NCBI GenBank assembly: GCA_904502285.1
Contig: CAJGEC010000029.1
Location: 1-20,165, forward strand
Source: an uncultured Alistipes sp.
Lineage (GTDB): Bacteria; Bacteroidota; Bacteroidia; Bacteroidales; Rikenellaceae
DNA: 20,165 nucleotides
Direction: 5' to 3'
The notes beneath the pieces were generated by a model. That model saw only the letters and a list, made by a program, of their open reading frames with translations. It was not told the DNA's origin and made no database searches. Made by a program: the position numbers and the translations under genes. Shown piece after piece: positions 7,183 through 14,278 of the stretch; positions within the stretch are counted from its first letter, which is position 1, and each line of letters opens with the position of its first letter.

Positions 7183-8765
7183 TATACCTCGGATGTGAAC
7201 TTGAAGCGGATATCCTTAAAGTTCTCCTGTGCCAAGGCCAAGGCATAGCTTGTGTCGGCAAGGAATACATCGCGGCCGTGCTTATCGACAGCCATATTGG
7301 TATGCTTGCGGCGCTTGAAGTCGTTCAACTGGGCCTCGTTATCCGACTCAATCCAGCAAGCCTTGTGTATCGAGATAGGCTCCCAGCGACACTTAGCACC
7401 ATACTCGTGCTCCAAGCGGTACTGGATAACTTCGAACTGGAGCGCACCCACCGTGCCGATAATCTTGCGACCATTGAGCGACGAGGTGAAGAGCTGTGCC
7501 ACGCCCTCATCCATAAGCTGGTCGATACCCTTAGCCAACTGCTTGAACTTCATAGGGTCGGCATTCTCGATATAGCGGAAGTGCTCAGGTGAGAATGATG
7601 GGATACCTGTGAACTTGAGCTTCTCGCCCTCGGTGAAGGTGTCGCCAATCATAAAGGTTCCTGTGTCGTGAAGACCCACGATATCGCCAGGGAAGGCCTC
7701 GTCGATGACCGACTTCTTCTCGGCCATAAAGGCGGTTGGTGATGAGAACTTCAGCTGCTTGCCACTGCGTACGTGGAGGTAGTTCTTGTTACGCTCAAAG
7801 CGTCCCGAACATATCTTCATAAAGGCGATACGGTCGCGGTGGTTAGGGTCCATATTTGCGTGAATCTTGAAGATGAAACCTGTGAGTTTCGCCTCCTGAG
7901 GCTCTACGATACGGGTCTCGGTCTTGCCATTACGTGGCGATGGGGCGATGCGGATGAAGCATTCGAGCAACTCTCTGACACCGAAGTTATTGACTGCCGA
8001 GCCAAAGAATACTGGAGCAACCTCGCCACGGAGGTATGCCTCGCGGTCGAAGGTGTCGTACACACCCTCCACGAGGTCGATATTTTCGCGGAGCTGTGAC
8101 GCGAATTTGTCGCCTATATATTTATCTAAGTCGTTAGACGCGAGGTCGTTAATCTCAACGGTGTCGGCATCGGCGGTCTGTCGCTCATCGGTAGTGAAGA
8201 GCGAGAGGTTACGCTCATAGATGTTGTACACACCCTTGAATGTGTCGCCCGAAGAGATTGGGAATGCCAAGGGGCGCACCTTAATCTTCAACTCACGCTC
8301 AACCTCGTCCAAGAGGTCGAATGGATCTTTCGATGGTCGGTCCAACTTGTTGATGAAGACAATAACAGGGGTGTTACGCATACGGCAGACATCCATCAAG
8401 CGACGTGTCTGGGTCTCAACACCCTTCGCACCATCGATAACGATGATTACTGAGTCTACGGCGGTGAGGGTACGGTAGGTATCCTCGGCAAAGTCCTCGT
8501 GGCCTGGGGTATCGAGGATGTTGATCTTGACATCCTTGTACTCGAAGCCCATCACTGAGGTAGCCACCGAGATACCACGCTGACGCTCGATCTCCATAAA
8601 GTCCGAAGTAGCACCCTTCTTAATCTTGTTGCTTTTCACAGCACCAGCCACGTGGATAGCACCACCAAAGAGGAGTAGCTTCTCCGTAAGGGTAGTCTTA
8701 CCCGCGTCAGGGTGTGCAATAACTGCAAATGTACGTCGTCGTGTAATCTCGTCAATAAGAGCCAT
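7182..8765 (-). CDS. prfC: Peptide chain release factor 3 (RF3)
   Basis: The 527-residue translational GTPase matches RF3 in length and motifs. They are the G1 loop HPDAGKTT (18-25), the switch region RQRGISVATSV (61-71), G3 DTPGHEDF (85-92) and G4 NKLD (139-142), with the RF3-type C-terminal segment SIHKACWIE. RF3 uses GTP to remove RF1/RF2 from the ribosome after termination. A consensus promoter lies just upstream. The gene heads an operon with the HxH-repeat protein (overlapping TAATG) and the TonB receptor. The other translational GTPases (EF-G, TypA, LepA) are excluded by the HPDAGKTTLTEKLLLFGG signature and length. Confidence 0.97.
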   Translation of the reverse strand: MALIDEITRRRTFAVIAHPDAGKTTLTEKLLLFGGAIHVAGAVKSNKIKKGATSDFMEIERQRGISVATSVMGFEYKDVKINILDTPGHEDFAEDTYRTLTAVDSVIIVIDGAKGVETQTRRLMDVCRMRNTPVIVFINKLDRPSKDPFDLLDEVERELKIKVRPLAFPISSGDTFKGVYNIYERNLSLFTTDERQTADADTVEINDLASNDLDKYIGDKFASQLRENIDLVEGVYDTFDREAYLRGEVAPVFFGSAVNNFGVRELLECFIRIAPSPRNGKTETRIVEPQEAKLTGFIFKIHANMDPNHRDRIAFMKICSGRFERNKNYLHVRSGKQLKFSSPTAFMAEKKSVIDEAFPGDIVGLHDTGTFMIGDTFTEGEKLKFTGIPSFSPEHFRYIENADPMKFKQLAKGIDQLMDEGVAQLFTSSLNGRKIIGTVGALQFEVIQYRLEHEYGAKCRWEPISIHKACWIESDNEAQLNDFKRRKHTNMAVDKHGRDVFLADTSYALALAQENFKDIRFKFTSEV

Positions 8766-8792
8766 AGTGTTGTTAATTTGTTAATTAGCGCG

Positions 8793-8823
8793 CAAAGATA
8801 GTAATTTTCAGGCGAAATACAAA
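8793..8823 (-). promoter_or_regulatory. Consensus promoter of the prfC operon
   Basis: On the minus strand TTTG (8820-8823) is followed after exactly 19 bases by TATCTTTG (8793-8800), a full Bacteroidetes -33/-7 match. The -33 element abuts the stop codon of the upstream lipoprotein gene (8824-8826). No terminator is seen between the two, so some lipoprotein transcripts may read into prfC. The leader before the prfC ATG is about 20 bases. Confidence 0.75.
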
Positions 8824-9714
8824 TTATTCAGGACGTTCGGGTGTGGTAAATTCGTGCACGGTGAGCGGCGTGGTAGCTCCATTGGTAGAAATGCCAAAGA
8901 CAAAGACACCGTAACGCTTGCTTGGGTTGAGGTATTGGTTGCGCACCTCGTATGGCTTGTATACGCTCACACCAGTTGTAGTATAGTCGCTAAGTATCTC
9001 TGCCGATGGTTTACCCACGTTTAGAAGTATTTGCTGAATGATGTATGTCTCATCGCTACGACCCTTGTTATTATCAGTAAAGTACCACTCGTACCAATCC
9101 ATATTGGTGATGGTAACAAAATATCTTGTGTCGTTATTCGATGGAGTGATAGTTGCGTCGACAGCATATTTGTTGTATGAACTATCCCACTCGGTAGCGC
9201 TAATCTCAACCTCAAAGGTAGTGTTGTGGTTCTCAGGACTCTGTGTCTTGAATGTCTGAGTCTGCACTTTTGTTGTCTGCTCACCCTCCTGATTAAGACC
9301 ATAGGCGTAGACGATATACTCTGTGCCCCACATCAAGACGTGTTGCTCGTTGTCGGTATCGACGAGTGTGTCGCCCAAGACCAAGTCCTCGTTCATTAAG
9401 TCAAGCCAGCTTGCCCCCTGAGATATAGAGGCGAACTCCTGCCAGTAGCTTATGTCGTATGCCACAACAGCAGAGTCATCACCGCCAAACTTTGTCTGAT
9501 ACTGCTCCAAAGGCATAACCCAGTAGAAGTAGCTCTCCTCTTTGTTATCGGGCGTGATGCTTATATTCGCTCTTATGCCCGTTACATTCGATACATTGAT
9601 GTCGAAAGTCATCTCCACCTTTGGGGTGTTCTCAGTCTTATTGTTGTCCTCATCCTTTGAGCAAGCTACAAAGAGTAGCAAAAAGGCGCATAGTGCATAA
9701 TTAAAGTTTTTCAT
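8824..9714 (-). CDS. Probable surface lipoprotein, unrecognised family, two beta-sandwich-like repeats
   Basis: The 296-residue protein starts with a type II signal peptide ending in the lipobox LFVAC (C18). The residues after it, SKDEDNN, fit the Lys-acidic export signal known to send Bacteroidetes lipoproteins to the cell surface. The body appears to hold two related modules. One is near residues 35-150, with ANISITPDNKEESYFYWVM. The other is near 165-290, with DATITPSNNDTRYFVTIT. The shared pattern is xITPxNxxxxYFxxx plus a downstream Y-G/F-rich strand, resembling fibronectin-III-like or similar beta-sandwich repeats. No catalytic motif is visible. It has its own -7 box just downstream of the rpmH terminator. 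Function unknown; an adhesin or a binding or structural surface role is possible. Confidence 0.85.
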   Translation of the reverse strand: MKNFNYALCAFLLLFVACSKDEDNNKTENTPKVEMTFDINVSNVTGIRANISITPDNKEESYFYWVMPLEQYQTKFGGDDSAVVAYDISYWQEFASISQGASWLDLMNEDLVLGDTLVDTDNEQHVLMWGTEYIVYAYGLNQEGEQTTKVQTQTFKTQSPENHNTTFEVEISATEWDSSYNKYAVDATITPSNNDTRYFVTITNMDWYEWYFTDNNKGRSDETYIIQQILLNVGKPSAEILSDYTTTGVSVYKPYEVRNQYLNPSKRYGVFVFGISTNGATTPLTVHEFTTPERPE

Positions 9715-9743
9715 ATCGTTATTGTTTTAGGTTGTTCTTTGCA

Positions 9744-9751
9744 CAAAGATA
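9744..9751 (-). promoter_or_regulatory. -7 box of the surface lipoprotein gene, abutting the rpmH terminator
   Basis: The minus strand reads TATCTTTG, an exact -7 match, about 30 bases before the ATG at 9714. The -33 region would lie inside the rpmH terminator stem and shows no good TTTG, so the element is partial. Confidence 0.55.
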
Positions 9752-9786
9752 TAAAAAAAAGAACGGATGGAGTAACCTCCATCCGT
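9752..9786 (-). terminator. Rho-independent terminator of rpmH
   Basis: A perfect 10-bp stem (9763-9772 with 9777-9786, arms ACGGATGGAG/CTCCATCCGT) has a 4-base loop. On the minus strand it is followed by TTCTTTTTTTTAT, a strong U-tract. It lies 25 bases after the rpmH stop. Confidence 0.85.
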
Positions 9787-9810
9787 AATCTTTTTACCAA
9801 TCCCCAAAGA

Positions 9811-9972
9811 CTAGTTGTACTTGAATGTTGCCTCGTCTGATACGGTCAACTTCTTGCGACCCTTAGCGCGACGTGCAGCCAATACCTTACGGCCATTGGC
9901 AGTAGCCATTCTCTGACGGAAACCGTGCTTGTTGATTCTCTTACGACGAGAAGGCTGGTAAGTTCTTTTCAT
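9811..9972 (-). CDS. rpmH: 50S ribosomal protein L34
   Basis: A 53-residue, Arg/Lys-rich protein beginning MKRTYQPSRRKRINKHGF and containing RMATANGRKVLAARRAKGRK is the unmistakable L34 signature. The canonical family start is MKRT, at 9972; an in-frame ATG two codons upstream (9978, adding Met-Ala) is also possible. L34 is a structural component of the large ribosomal subunit. It is transcribed alone, with its own consensus promoter and terminator, and is not beside rnpA or dnaA as it is in many bacteria. Confidence 0.95.
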   Translation of the reverse strand: MKRTYQPSRRKRINKHGFRQRMATANGRKVLAARRAKGRKKLTVSDEATFKYN

Positions 9973-10044
9973 TGCCATAGTTGTATCTGTTTTTTATTGT
10001 TTTGTTTCCTTTAATTTCCGCTCTAACGCTTCTTTTGCGAGGTG

Positions 10045-10075
10045 CAAAGGTACAACGATTTTTTATAATTGCAAA
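10045..10075 (-). promoter_or_regulatory. Consensus promoter of rpmH
   Basis: On the minus strand TTTG (10072-10075) is followed after 19 bases by TACCTTTG (10045-10052), a full -33/-7 match with an AT-rich spacer, as expected for a strong ribosomal-protein promoter. The leader is about 65 bases. Confidence 0.8.
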
Positions 10076-10130
10076 GAAAATCGCAAAAAAATCTCTCCTC
10101 CCACCCCTTTTGTTGCTATGAACCTGCTAT

Positions 10131-10685
10131 TTAGGCCTCCTCGAAGAGGTCTATTTCGCCACGTTCGGCCTTGCCATACATCGCTGCCAACTCACCAATT
10201 ACGGGAGAAATCACCGCCAAGGTGTCGGCAATGGCGCTTTCGCCACCACCCTTGATGCGGTAGAGTAGCGAGGCGTAGAGGGCGCGGAAGCATAGCTCCG
10301 TGTCGTTCATCTCCTCGTTCTCCATAATGGTACGTAGATGGGGTAGTTGCACAGCCAAGGGGGCATACGTATTGCGGTAGTGCTCACCCACGGGGAGTTT
10401 CATCAGTTGGAGGTGCAGGTTGTGAAGGTCGCCAATAAGGTGGAGTGTATGGTCGATATGTCCCTGCTTCTCCTTGCCCTCCTTGCGTAGGAGCTCCACA
10501 ATCTGCATATACCAATTAAAAATATTCTCGCGCTGCTGCTCGTCAGTGCCCTCGGTCTTAGCCACGAGGGTAGCATAGATGGCCTCAGGACTGAACTGCA
10601 AGGCACGGAGGAGATCCTCTATCTGCCAGATGTAGAGGATGTACTCGGCGATATTTTCTCTGCGTTTTTGAAGTGCTATCAACAT
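10131..10685 (-). CDS. DUF4924 family protein
   Basis: The 184-residue, largely alpha-helical cytoplasmic protein opens with MLIALQKRRENIAEYILYIW, which resembles the DUF4924 family of Bacteroidetes. There is no signal peptide or membrane segment. It contains His/Leu-rich helices (for example HTLHLIGDLHNLHLQLMKLP) and an acidic C-terminus. It starts 3 bases after the stop of the nuclease gene and is the last gene of the cdd operon. No function is established for the family that I know of, and none is suggested here beyond operon membership. Confidence 0.85.
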   Translation of the reverse strand: MLIALQKRRENIAEYILYIWQIEDLLRALQFSPEAIYATLVAKTEGTDEQQRENIFNWYMQIVELLRKEGKEKQGHIDHTLHLIGDLHNLHLQLMKLPVGEHYRNTYAPLAVQLPHLRTIMENEEMNDTELCFRALYASLLYRIKGGGESAIADTLAVISPVIGELAAMYGKAERGEIDLFEEA

Positions 10686-10688
10686 AGG

Positions 10689-12050
10689 CTATAACCAATC
10701 TGAAGTGTTCAACGTACTCTTTGGGGCGTTAGGCACATTCTCGAAGTAGGTGAAACCTGTCAAGCGCTCCAACTCTTCGATGGTGATGAGGTCGCGGGCC
10801 TCTGGTTTGTGTCCTTTGTCCTGCTCGTGGCATATCACAAAGGCTGCACACTGTAACTCCGATGCCGAGCAATCCTTCACACTCTTGCCACTATTTCCAC
10901 TCTTGGTGCGTAGCAGAGCGTAGTAGAACATCGTTGGGCGCGACACGTCCGAGCGACCACCAAACGAAATTTTGGCAGGTTTGCCAGTGTTGCCATACTT
11001 GTCGGTGTAGATCTCGAAGTAGCAACCTACAACCTCGTAGAGTGTGTCACGGCATACGAGGTCGTCGATGTGGTCCTCAAGGTTGTTCCACGCACCACCT
11101 CCCGTGTTGAAGGTGTCGCTATACTGTGGTGCGATATTCGAGAAGTAGAATACCTGGCGGTTGGTTGCCGAAGAGGATGTGCGCTCTGCCGAGCCGAGCA
11201 TATGGCCGTTGTTGCAGCCGCTGTCAGCATCCTTACGAACATACTGGATCTCGGTTGGAATCTGTGGGTCGTGCGAGTAGGCATCTGTGCGGTTTGCCGA
11301 GCCTACATACATTGAGTGGCGTGGTGCTGCCACCCATACGGGGCAATGGTGCTTCGAAGAGAAGCATACCGAGTAGTTACGAGCCTTGCCGCTGTTTTGT
11401 GCGTTGCGCTCACCTCCGTCGCAGAGGTGGTGGGCGTAGTAGTATGAGTCGTTGTTGTCGTCTACGCCATTGTGGTCGGTGTCGCACTCGATAGGCAACT
11501 CATACCATCCCATACGGTAGGTGTTACCCTCCACAGGTGTCTCATCTCCAGGACCTGGGTCTGGTGTGGGATCTGGCTCTGGCTCAGGTTCTGGTTCAGG
11601 CTCTGGCTCTGGTTCAGGTTCAGGCTCAGGTTCAGGTTCAGGTTCAGGCTCTGGTTCAGGTTCTGGTCCAGGAGTTGGAGTTTCGCCCTCGGCAAGAGTT
11701 TTGAATTTTTCGCCCTTGAAGGTCCAACTATCGCCATTGGCACGCACGAAGACGCGGTATTCGTAGGATGTCGTTGGCTTTAACTCCTCCACACGGAGAT
11801 CTATCACGCGACCGCGCTTGGCGGGAAACCATTTGAAATTATCGCTGCCTTGGCGAGCAATCATAAATCCCACCTGCTCGATAGCGCCAAAATCTGTGGC
11901 GTTGATGGTTGCACTAAGGGATACATAGTTTGTTCCTACCTCCACAATTTCGCTATCTACGAGGGTGCAGGCAAATGGCTCCTCTTTGCTACAAGCAACG
12001 ATGGTAGCAAGGGAGGCTACAATGCTAAAAATAAGTAATTTAAGTCTCAT
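10689..12050 (-). CDS. Surface lipoprotein with FN3-like domain, (EP)15 spacer and DNA/RNA non-specific endonuclease domain
   Basis: The 453-residue protein has a lipobox TIVAC with C20 followed by SKEEP, which fits the Bacteroidetes surface-export signal. Residues about 26-120 form a fibronectin-III-like domain (LSATINATDFGAIEQVGFMI ... LKPTTSYEYRVFVRANG). Residues 130-159 are fifteen Glu-Pro pairs, a stiff spacer. The C-terminal part (about 178-453) is a NUC1-type beta-beta-alpha-metal nuclease: catalytic H283 in NNGHMLGSAERT, N305 in FSNIAPQ, and N315, W321 and E325 in the metal-binding helix. The usual DRGH is replaced by NNGH. Nine cysteines lie in the nuclease domain, which suggests disulfides. 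Family members cut DNA and RNA with Mg2+. Its ATG overlaps the dtd stop (TAATG). Likely role: degrading external nucleic acids at the cell surface. Confidence 0.9.
   Translation of the reverse strand: MRLKLLIFSIVASLATIVACSKEEPFACTLVDSEIVEVGTNYVSLSATINATDFGAIEQVGFMIARQGSDNFKWFPAKRGRVIDLRVEELKPTTSYEYRVFVRANGDSWTFKGEKFKTLAEGETPTPGPEPEPEPEPEPEPEPEPEPEPEPEPEPEPEPDPTPDPGPGDETPVEGNTYRMGWYELPIECDTDHNGVDDNNDSYYYAHHLCDGGERNAQNSGKARNYSVCFSSKHHCPVWVAAPRHSMYVGSANRTDAYSHDPQIPTEIQYVRKDADSGCNNGHMLGSAERTSSSATNRQVFYFSNIAPQYSDTFNTGGGAWNNLEDHIDDLVCRDTLYEVVGCYFEIYTDKYGNTGKPAKISFGGRSDVSRPTMFYYALLRTKSGNSGKSVKDCSASELQCAAFVICHEQDKGHKPEARDLITIEELERLTGFTYFENVPNAPKSTLNTSDWL
11574..11663 (-). repeat. In-frame hexanucleotide repeat encoding (Glu-Pro)15
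   Basis: Fifteen 6-base units, variants of GAGCCA/GAACCT/GAACCA on the coding strand, encode the alternating Glu-Pro spacer of the nuclease lipoprotein. Each unit is two codons, so gain or loss of units by slippage would change spacer length without shifting the frame. The opposite strand reads as an open (Gly-Ser)n frame, which is not a gene. Confidence 0.9.
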
Positions 12051-12502
12051 TATTCTCTGTTCTTAGAGTCAATCCATATTGTTACTGGGCCGTCGTTGAT
12101 GAGTTCTATCTTCATATCTGCGCCGAAACTTCCCGTTGCGACCTTGCGACCCAACGCACCCTCGACACTCCTCACAAACTCCTCATAGAGGGGGCGCGAG
12201 ATGGCCTCGGGGGCTGCCTTAATCCACGAGGGGCGGTTGCCCTTCTTGGTCATTGCGTGGAGGGTGAATTGGCTGACTATCATCACGTCGCCCTTGATAT
12301 CCTCTACCGAGAGGTTCATCACGCCAGCCTCGTCGTCGAAGATGCGCAGTTGCGCTATCTTCTTCGTCAGCCACGCTATATCCTCCTGTGTCTCGTCGGT
12401 GCCTATGCCGACCAACACCACTAAGCCCTTGCCGATAGATGAGAATACCTCGCCATCGATTCTGCAACGGGCCTCGGTGACACGCTGAATTAACACTCTC
12501 AT
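12050..12502 (-). CDS. dtd: D-aminoacyl-tRNA deacylase
   Basis: The 150-residue protein starting MRVLIQRV has both DTD signature motifs: SQFTL (77-81) and NDGPVT (136-141, the cross-subunit Gly-Pro motif). DTD is a cytoplasmic homodimer that hydrolyses D-aminoacyl-tRNAs, mainly D-Tyr, and mischarged Gly-tRNA(Ala). The frame is open nine codons further upstream, but MRVLIQRV is the family start and gives the typical length. Its ATG overlaps the stop of the upstream pseudouridine synthase gene (ATGA), and its TAA overlaps the nuclease ATG (TAATG). Confidence 0.96.
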   Translation of the reverse strand: MRVLIQRVTEARCRIDGEVFSSIGKGLVVLVGIGTDETQEDIAWLTKKIAQLRIFDDEAGVMNLSVEDIKGDVMIVSQFTLHAMTKKGNRPSWIKAAPEAISRPLYEEFVRSVEGALGRKVATGSFGADMKIELINDGPVTIWIDSKNRE

Positions 12503-13191
12503 TGCTGGGCCTCCTCGAAGAATCTCCAAAGGTTATCCTCCTGTGGCACAGGGGCTGTGATGGCTATGGTAGCACCTCCCACAGGGTGCTGGAACTCTAC
12601 ACGGCGCGAGTGAAGCGAGATGCCTCCATCCTTGTTCGAACGCTTTGCACCATACTTCAAGTCTCCCTTGATGGGGCAACCTATGGCCGAGAGTTGGGCG
12701 CGAATCTGGTGGTGACGACCCGTCTTGAGGTCCACCTCAAGGAGAGTGTAGTTTGTCGAGGCGCTCAACACCTGGTAGTCGAGAATAGCCTCTTTACCAT
12801 CGCCCTTTGGTCGCTGGTGAGCGTGTGAGCGGTTGGTCTTGGGGTTGCGCACTATCCAGTGGTGGAGTGTTCCTTCCTCTTCGTTGGGGCGAGCCTCGGT
12901 GATAGCCCAATAGGTCTTGCGAATCTTGTGGTCGCGAATCATCTCGTTGAGACGAGCCAAAGCCTTCGAGGTCTTGGCAAAGATAACAGCACCACTCACA
13001 GGGCGGTCGATGCGGTGTACCACGCCGAGGAATACGGCTCCAGGCTTGTGGTCGCGTATCTTTATCATCGCCTTAATCTGATCCTCGATAGCCTCCGTGC
13101 CATCGGGATCGCTCTGCACCAAGTCGCCAGCGTGCTTGTTTACTATGAGGAGGTGGTTATCCTCATAGAGTATGTCATTAATCGTAAACAT
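12499..13191 (-). CDS. RluA-family pseudouridine synthase
   Basis: The 230-residue protein contains the RluA active-site motif HRIDRPVSG (59-67) with catalytic Asp62, and the downstream motifs LKTGRHHQIRAQL and GDLKYGA. There is no N-terminal S4 RNA-binding domain, so it is a short, catalytic-domain-only member. Such enzymes isomerise uridine to pseudouridine in rRNA or tRNA; the target base cannot be told, so no specific symbol is given. The first position after Asp-Arg is Pro-Val rather than the usual Thr/Glu-Thr/Ala. It begins 2 bases after the cdd stop and overlaps dtd by 4 bases. Confidence 0.93.
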   Translation of the reverse strand: MFTINDILYEDNHLLIVNKHAGDLVQSDPDGTEAIEDQIKAMIKIRDHKPGAVFLGVVHRIDRPVSGAVIFAKTSKALARLNEMIRDHKIRKTYWAITEARPNEEEGTLHHWIVRNPKTNRSHAHQRPKGDGKEAILDYQVLSASTNYTLLEVDLKTGRHHQIRAQLSAIGCPIKGDLKYGAKRSNKDGGISLHSRRVEFQHPVGGATIAITAPVPQEDNLWRFFEEAQQ

Positions 13192-13193
13192 CG

Positions 13194-13649
13194 TTATAGT
13201 TTAAAGGTGAATGGAAGCAACTTCTCGGCGGAGTCTACCACCGTAGCACTTCCTGCTCCTGTCATAATTACACGAATAGGGCTCTGCTGTCTGCGCTCCA
13301 CATCGACAATCACTTGTCGGCACTGTCCGCAGGGGTAACACTCTCGTTCCGAGGGGTTTGAGGCAATGGCCAAGGCCTCGATTATGTCGTCGCCGTAGTT
13401 GGCCTCGACATAGAAGAGTAGCGAACGCTCGGCACAGAGGCCAGCAGGATATACCTCGCTCTCGAAGTTCGAGGCGTGGAGTGTGCGACCACTGCGAAGT
13501 CTTAGGGCCGCTCCCACGTGGAAGTTCGAGAATGGGGCATTAGCACTCTTTGTTGCCTCTTCGGCCTCCTTAACCAAGGCGTAATCCTCCGCAGGCAACT
13601 CCTCCAATGAGGGGTAGGAGTCGTATGATGTCTCCAAAATACGTTTCAT
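13194..13649 (-). CDS. cdd: Cytidine deaminase
   Basis: The 151-residue protein has the zinc and catalytic motif CAE (C72, E74) in GLCAERS and the second zinc motif PCGQC (C107, C110), plus NFESEVYP (61-68) for nucleoside binding. This is the small homotetrameric type of CDD, which converts cytidine or deoxycytidine to uridine or deoxyuridine for pyrimidine salvage. It is the first gene of a tight operon with the pseudouridine synthase, dtd, the surface nuclease and the DUF4924 gene. About 20 N-terminal residues precede the core, slightly longer than average. Confidence 0.95.
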   Translation of the reverse strand: MKRILETSYDSYPSLEELPAEDYALVKEAEEATKSANAPFSNFHVGAALRLRSGRTLHASNFESEVYPAGLCAERSLLFYVEANYGDDIIEALAIASNPSERECYPCGQCRQVIVDVERRQQSPIRVIMTGAGSATVVDSAEKLLPFTFKL

Positions 13650-13678
13650 ACTCAGTTGGAATATAGTTATATAATGTG

Positions 13679-13686
13679 CAAAGGTA
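13679..13686 (-). promoter_or_regulatory. -7 box of the cdd operon
   Basis: The minus strand reads TACCTTTG, an exact match, about 30 bases before the cdd ATG. The -33 position falls in the CT/T-rich tail of the upstream terminator and lacks a clear TTTG. Confidence 0.6.
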
Positions 13687-13689
13687 GCA

Positions 13690-13739
13690 AAATTTTTTAA
13701 TAAAAGAGAGGCTCTGCGAACAAATTGTCCGAGAGCCTC
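13690..13739 (-). terminator. Terminator after the PepSY-like gene pair
   Basis: Arms 13708-13715 and 13732-13739 (GAGGCTCT/AGAGCCTC) form an 8-bp stem with a 16-base loop that may fold further. On the minus strand a T-rich tract follows (CTCTTTTATTAAAAAATTTT). It lies just after the stop at 13763 and merges with the cdd promoter region. Confidence 0.65.
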
Positions 13740-13762
13740 ATCGTTAGAGTGGTAGTGGTAAC

Positions 13763-14245
13763 CTACAGATAGTAGTAGAGGTAGTCGTAATCCTCTACGT
13801 CGATGGTTGTGCGTAGGAGTGTGCCATCGGCTGAGTAGTCGAGGTAGATATCCGTGAGGAAACCATTGACAAATATCGTAGCCTCGATGAAGTAGATGGT
13901 GTCGTTGTTGTTGCGCTCCAAGCGCTCGACATCGTCTACGGGGGTCTCAGAGCCGTACGCAGCCTCGAAGGAGTCGCGCACCGCAACGGGGAGGTCGCTA
14001 TACCTCATATCGTAGGCTGTCATCACCCAAGCGCCATCCTTGGTGTACCACGCTTCGCACTCTCCCTGGCCTGGGAGGTAGAACTCCGCAACGGCATAAC
14101 TATGTTTTTTCTTCCATTCGACATCCACAGCCGTAGGATACTCTGAGCTGAAGGAGTTACGGATGGAGGTGGGGGCATTGTAGTGGTCGCAACCCACGAT
14201 TGCGATGGCCACCATAGCCATAATTGCAAACATTAATCGTCTCAT
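13763..14245 (-). CDS. PepSY-like domain lipoprotein
   Basis: The 160-residue protein has a type II signal peptide with lipobox AIVGC (C19). The residues after the cysteine (DHYNAP) lack the Lys-acidic surface signal, so a periplasm-facing location is more likely. The mature part fits the PepSY-like (BLIP-like fold) pattern in two halves: IRNSFSSEYPTAVDVEWKKK with AWYTKDGAW, then LPVAVRDSFEAAYG with TDIYLDYSADG. The tail is Tyr-rich (YDYLYYYL). It lies 33 bases downstream of a second PepSY-like gene and downstream of a two-component system. A role in ligand binding or in modulating the sensor kinase is inferred from context only. Confidence 0.8.
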   Translation of the reverse strand: MRRLMFAIMAMVAIAIVGCDHYNAPTSIRNSFSSEYPTAVDVEWKKKHSYAVAEFYLPGQGECEAWYTKDGAWVMTAYDMRYSDLPVAVRDSFEAAYGSETPVDDVERLERNNNDTIYFIEATIFVNGFLTDIYLDYSADGTLLRTTIDVEDYDYLYYYL

Positions 14246-14278
14246 AACCTGTAATTTATATAGTTAGCCGAATAACCG

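Noticed and set aside
10083..10112. Terminator after the DUF4924 gene
   Set aside because: There is a purine-rich stretch followed by T7 on the minus strand, but no convincing hairpin, so it was not called.
11574..11663. CRISPR-like repetitive block
   Set aside because: The repeat unit is 6 bases without spacers and encodes Glu-Pro within a gene.
11521..11766. Plus-strand frame encoding (Gly-Ser)n
   Set aside because: It is the complement of the Glu-Pro repeat of the nuclease gene, whose flanking domains are recognisable.
12503..12529. Nine-codon N-terminal extension of dtd
   Set aside because: DTD proteins start at MRVLIQRV, and the ATG at 12502 forms the typical ATGA overlap with the preceding gene.
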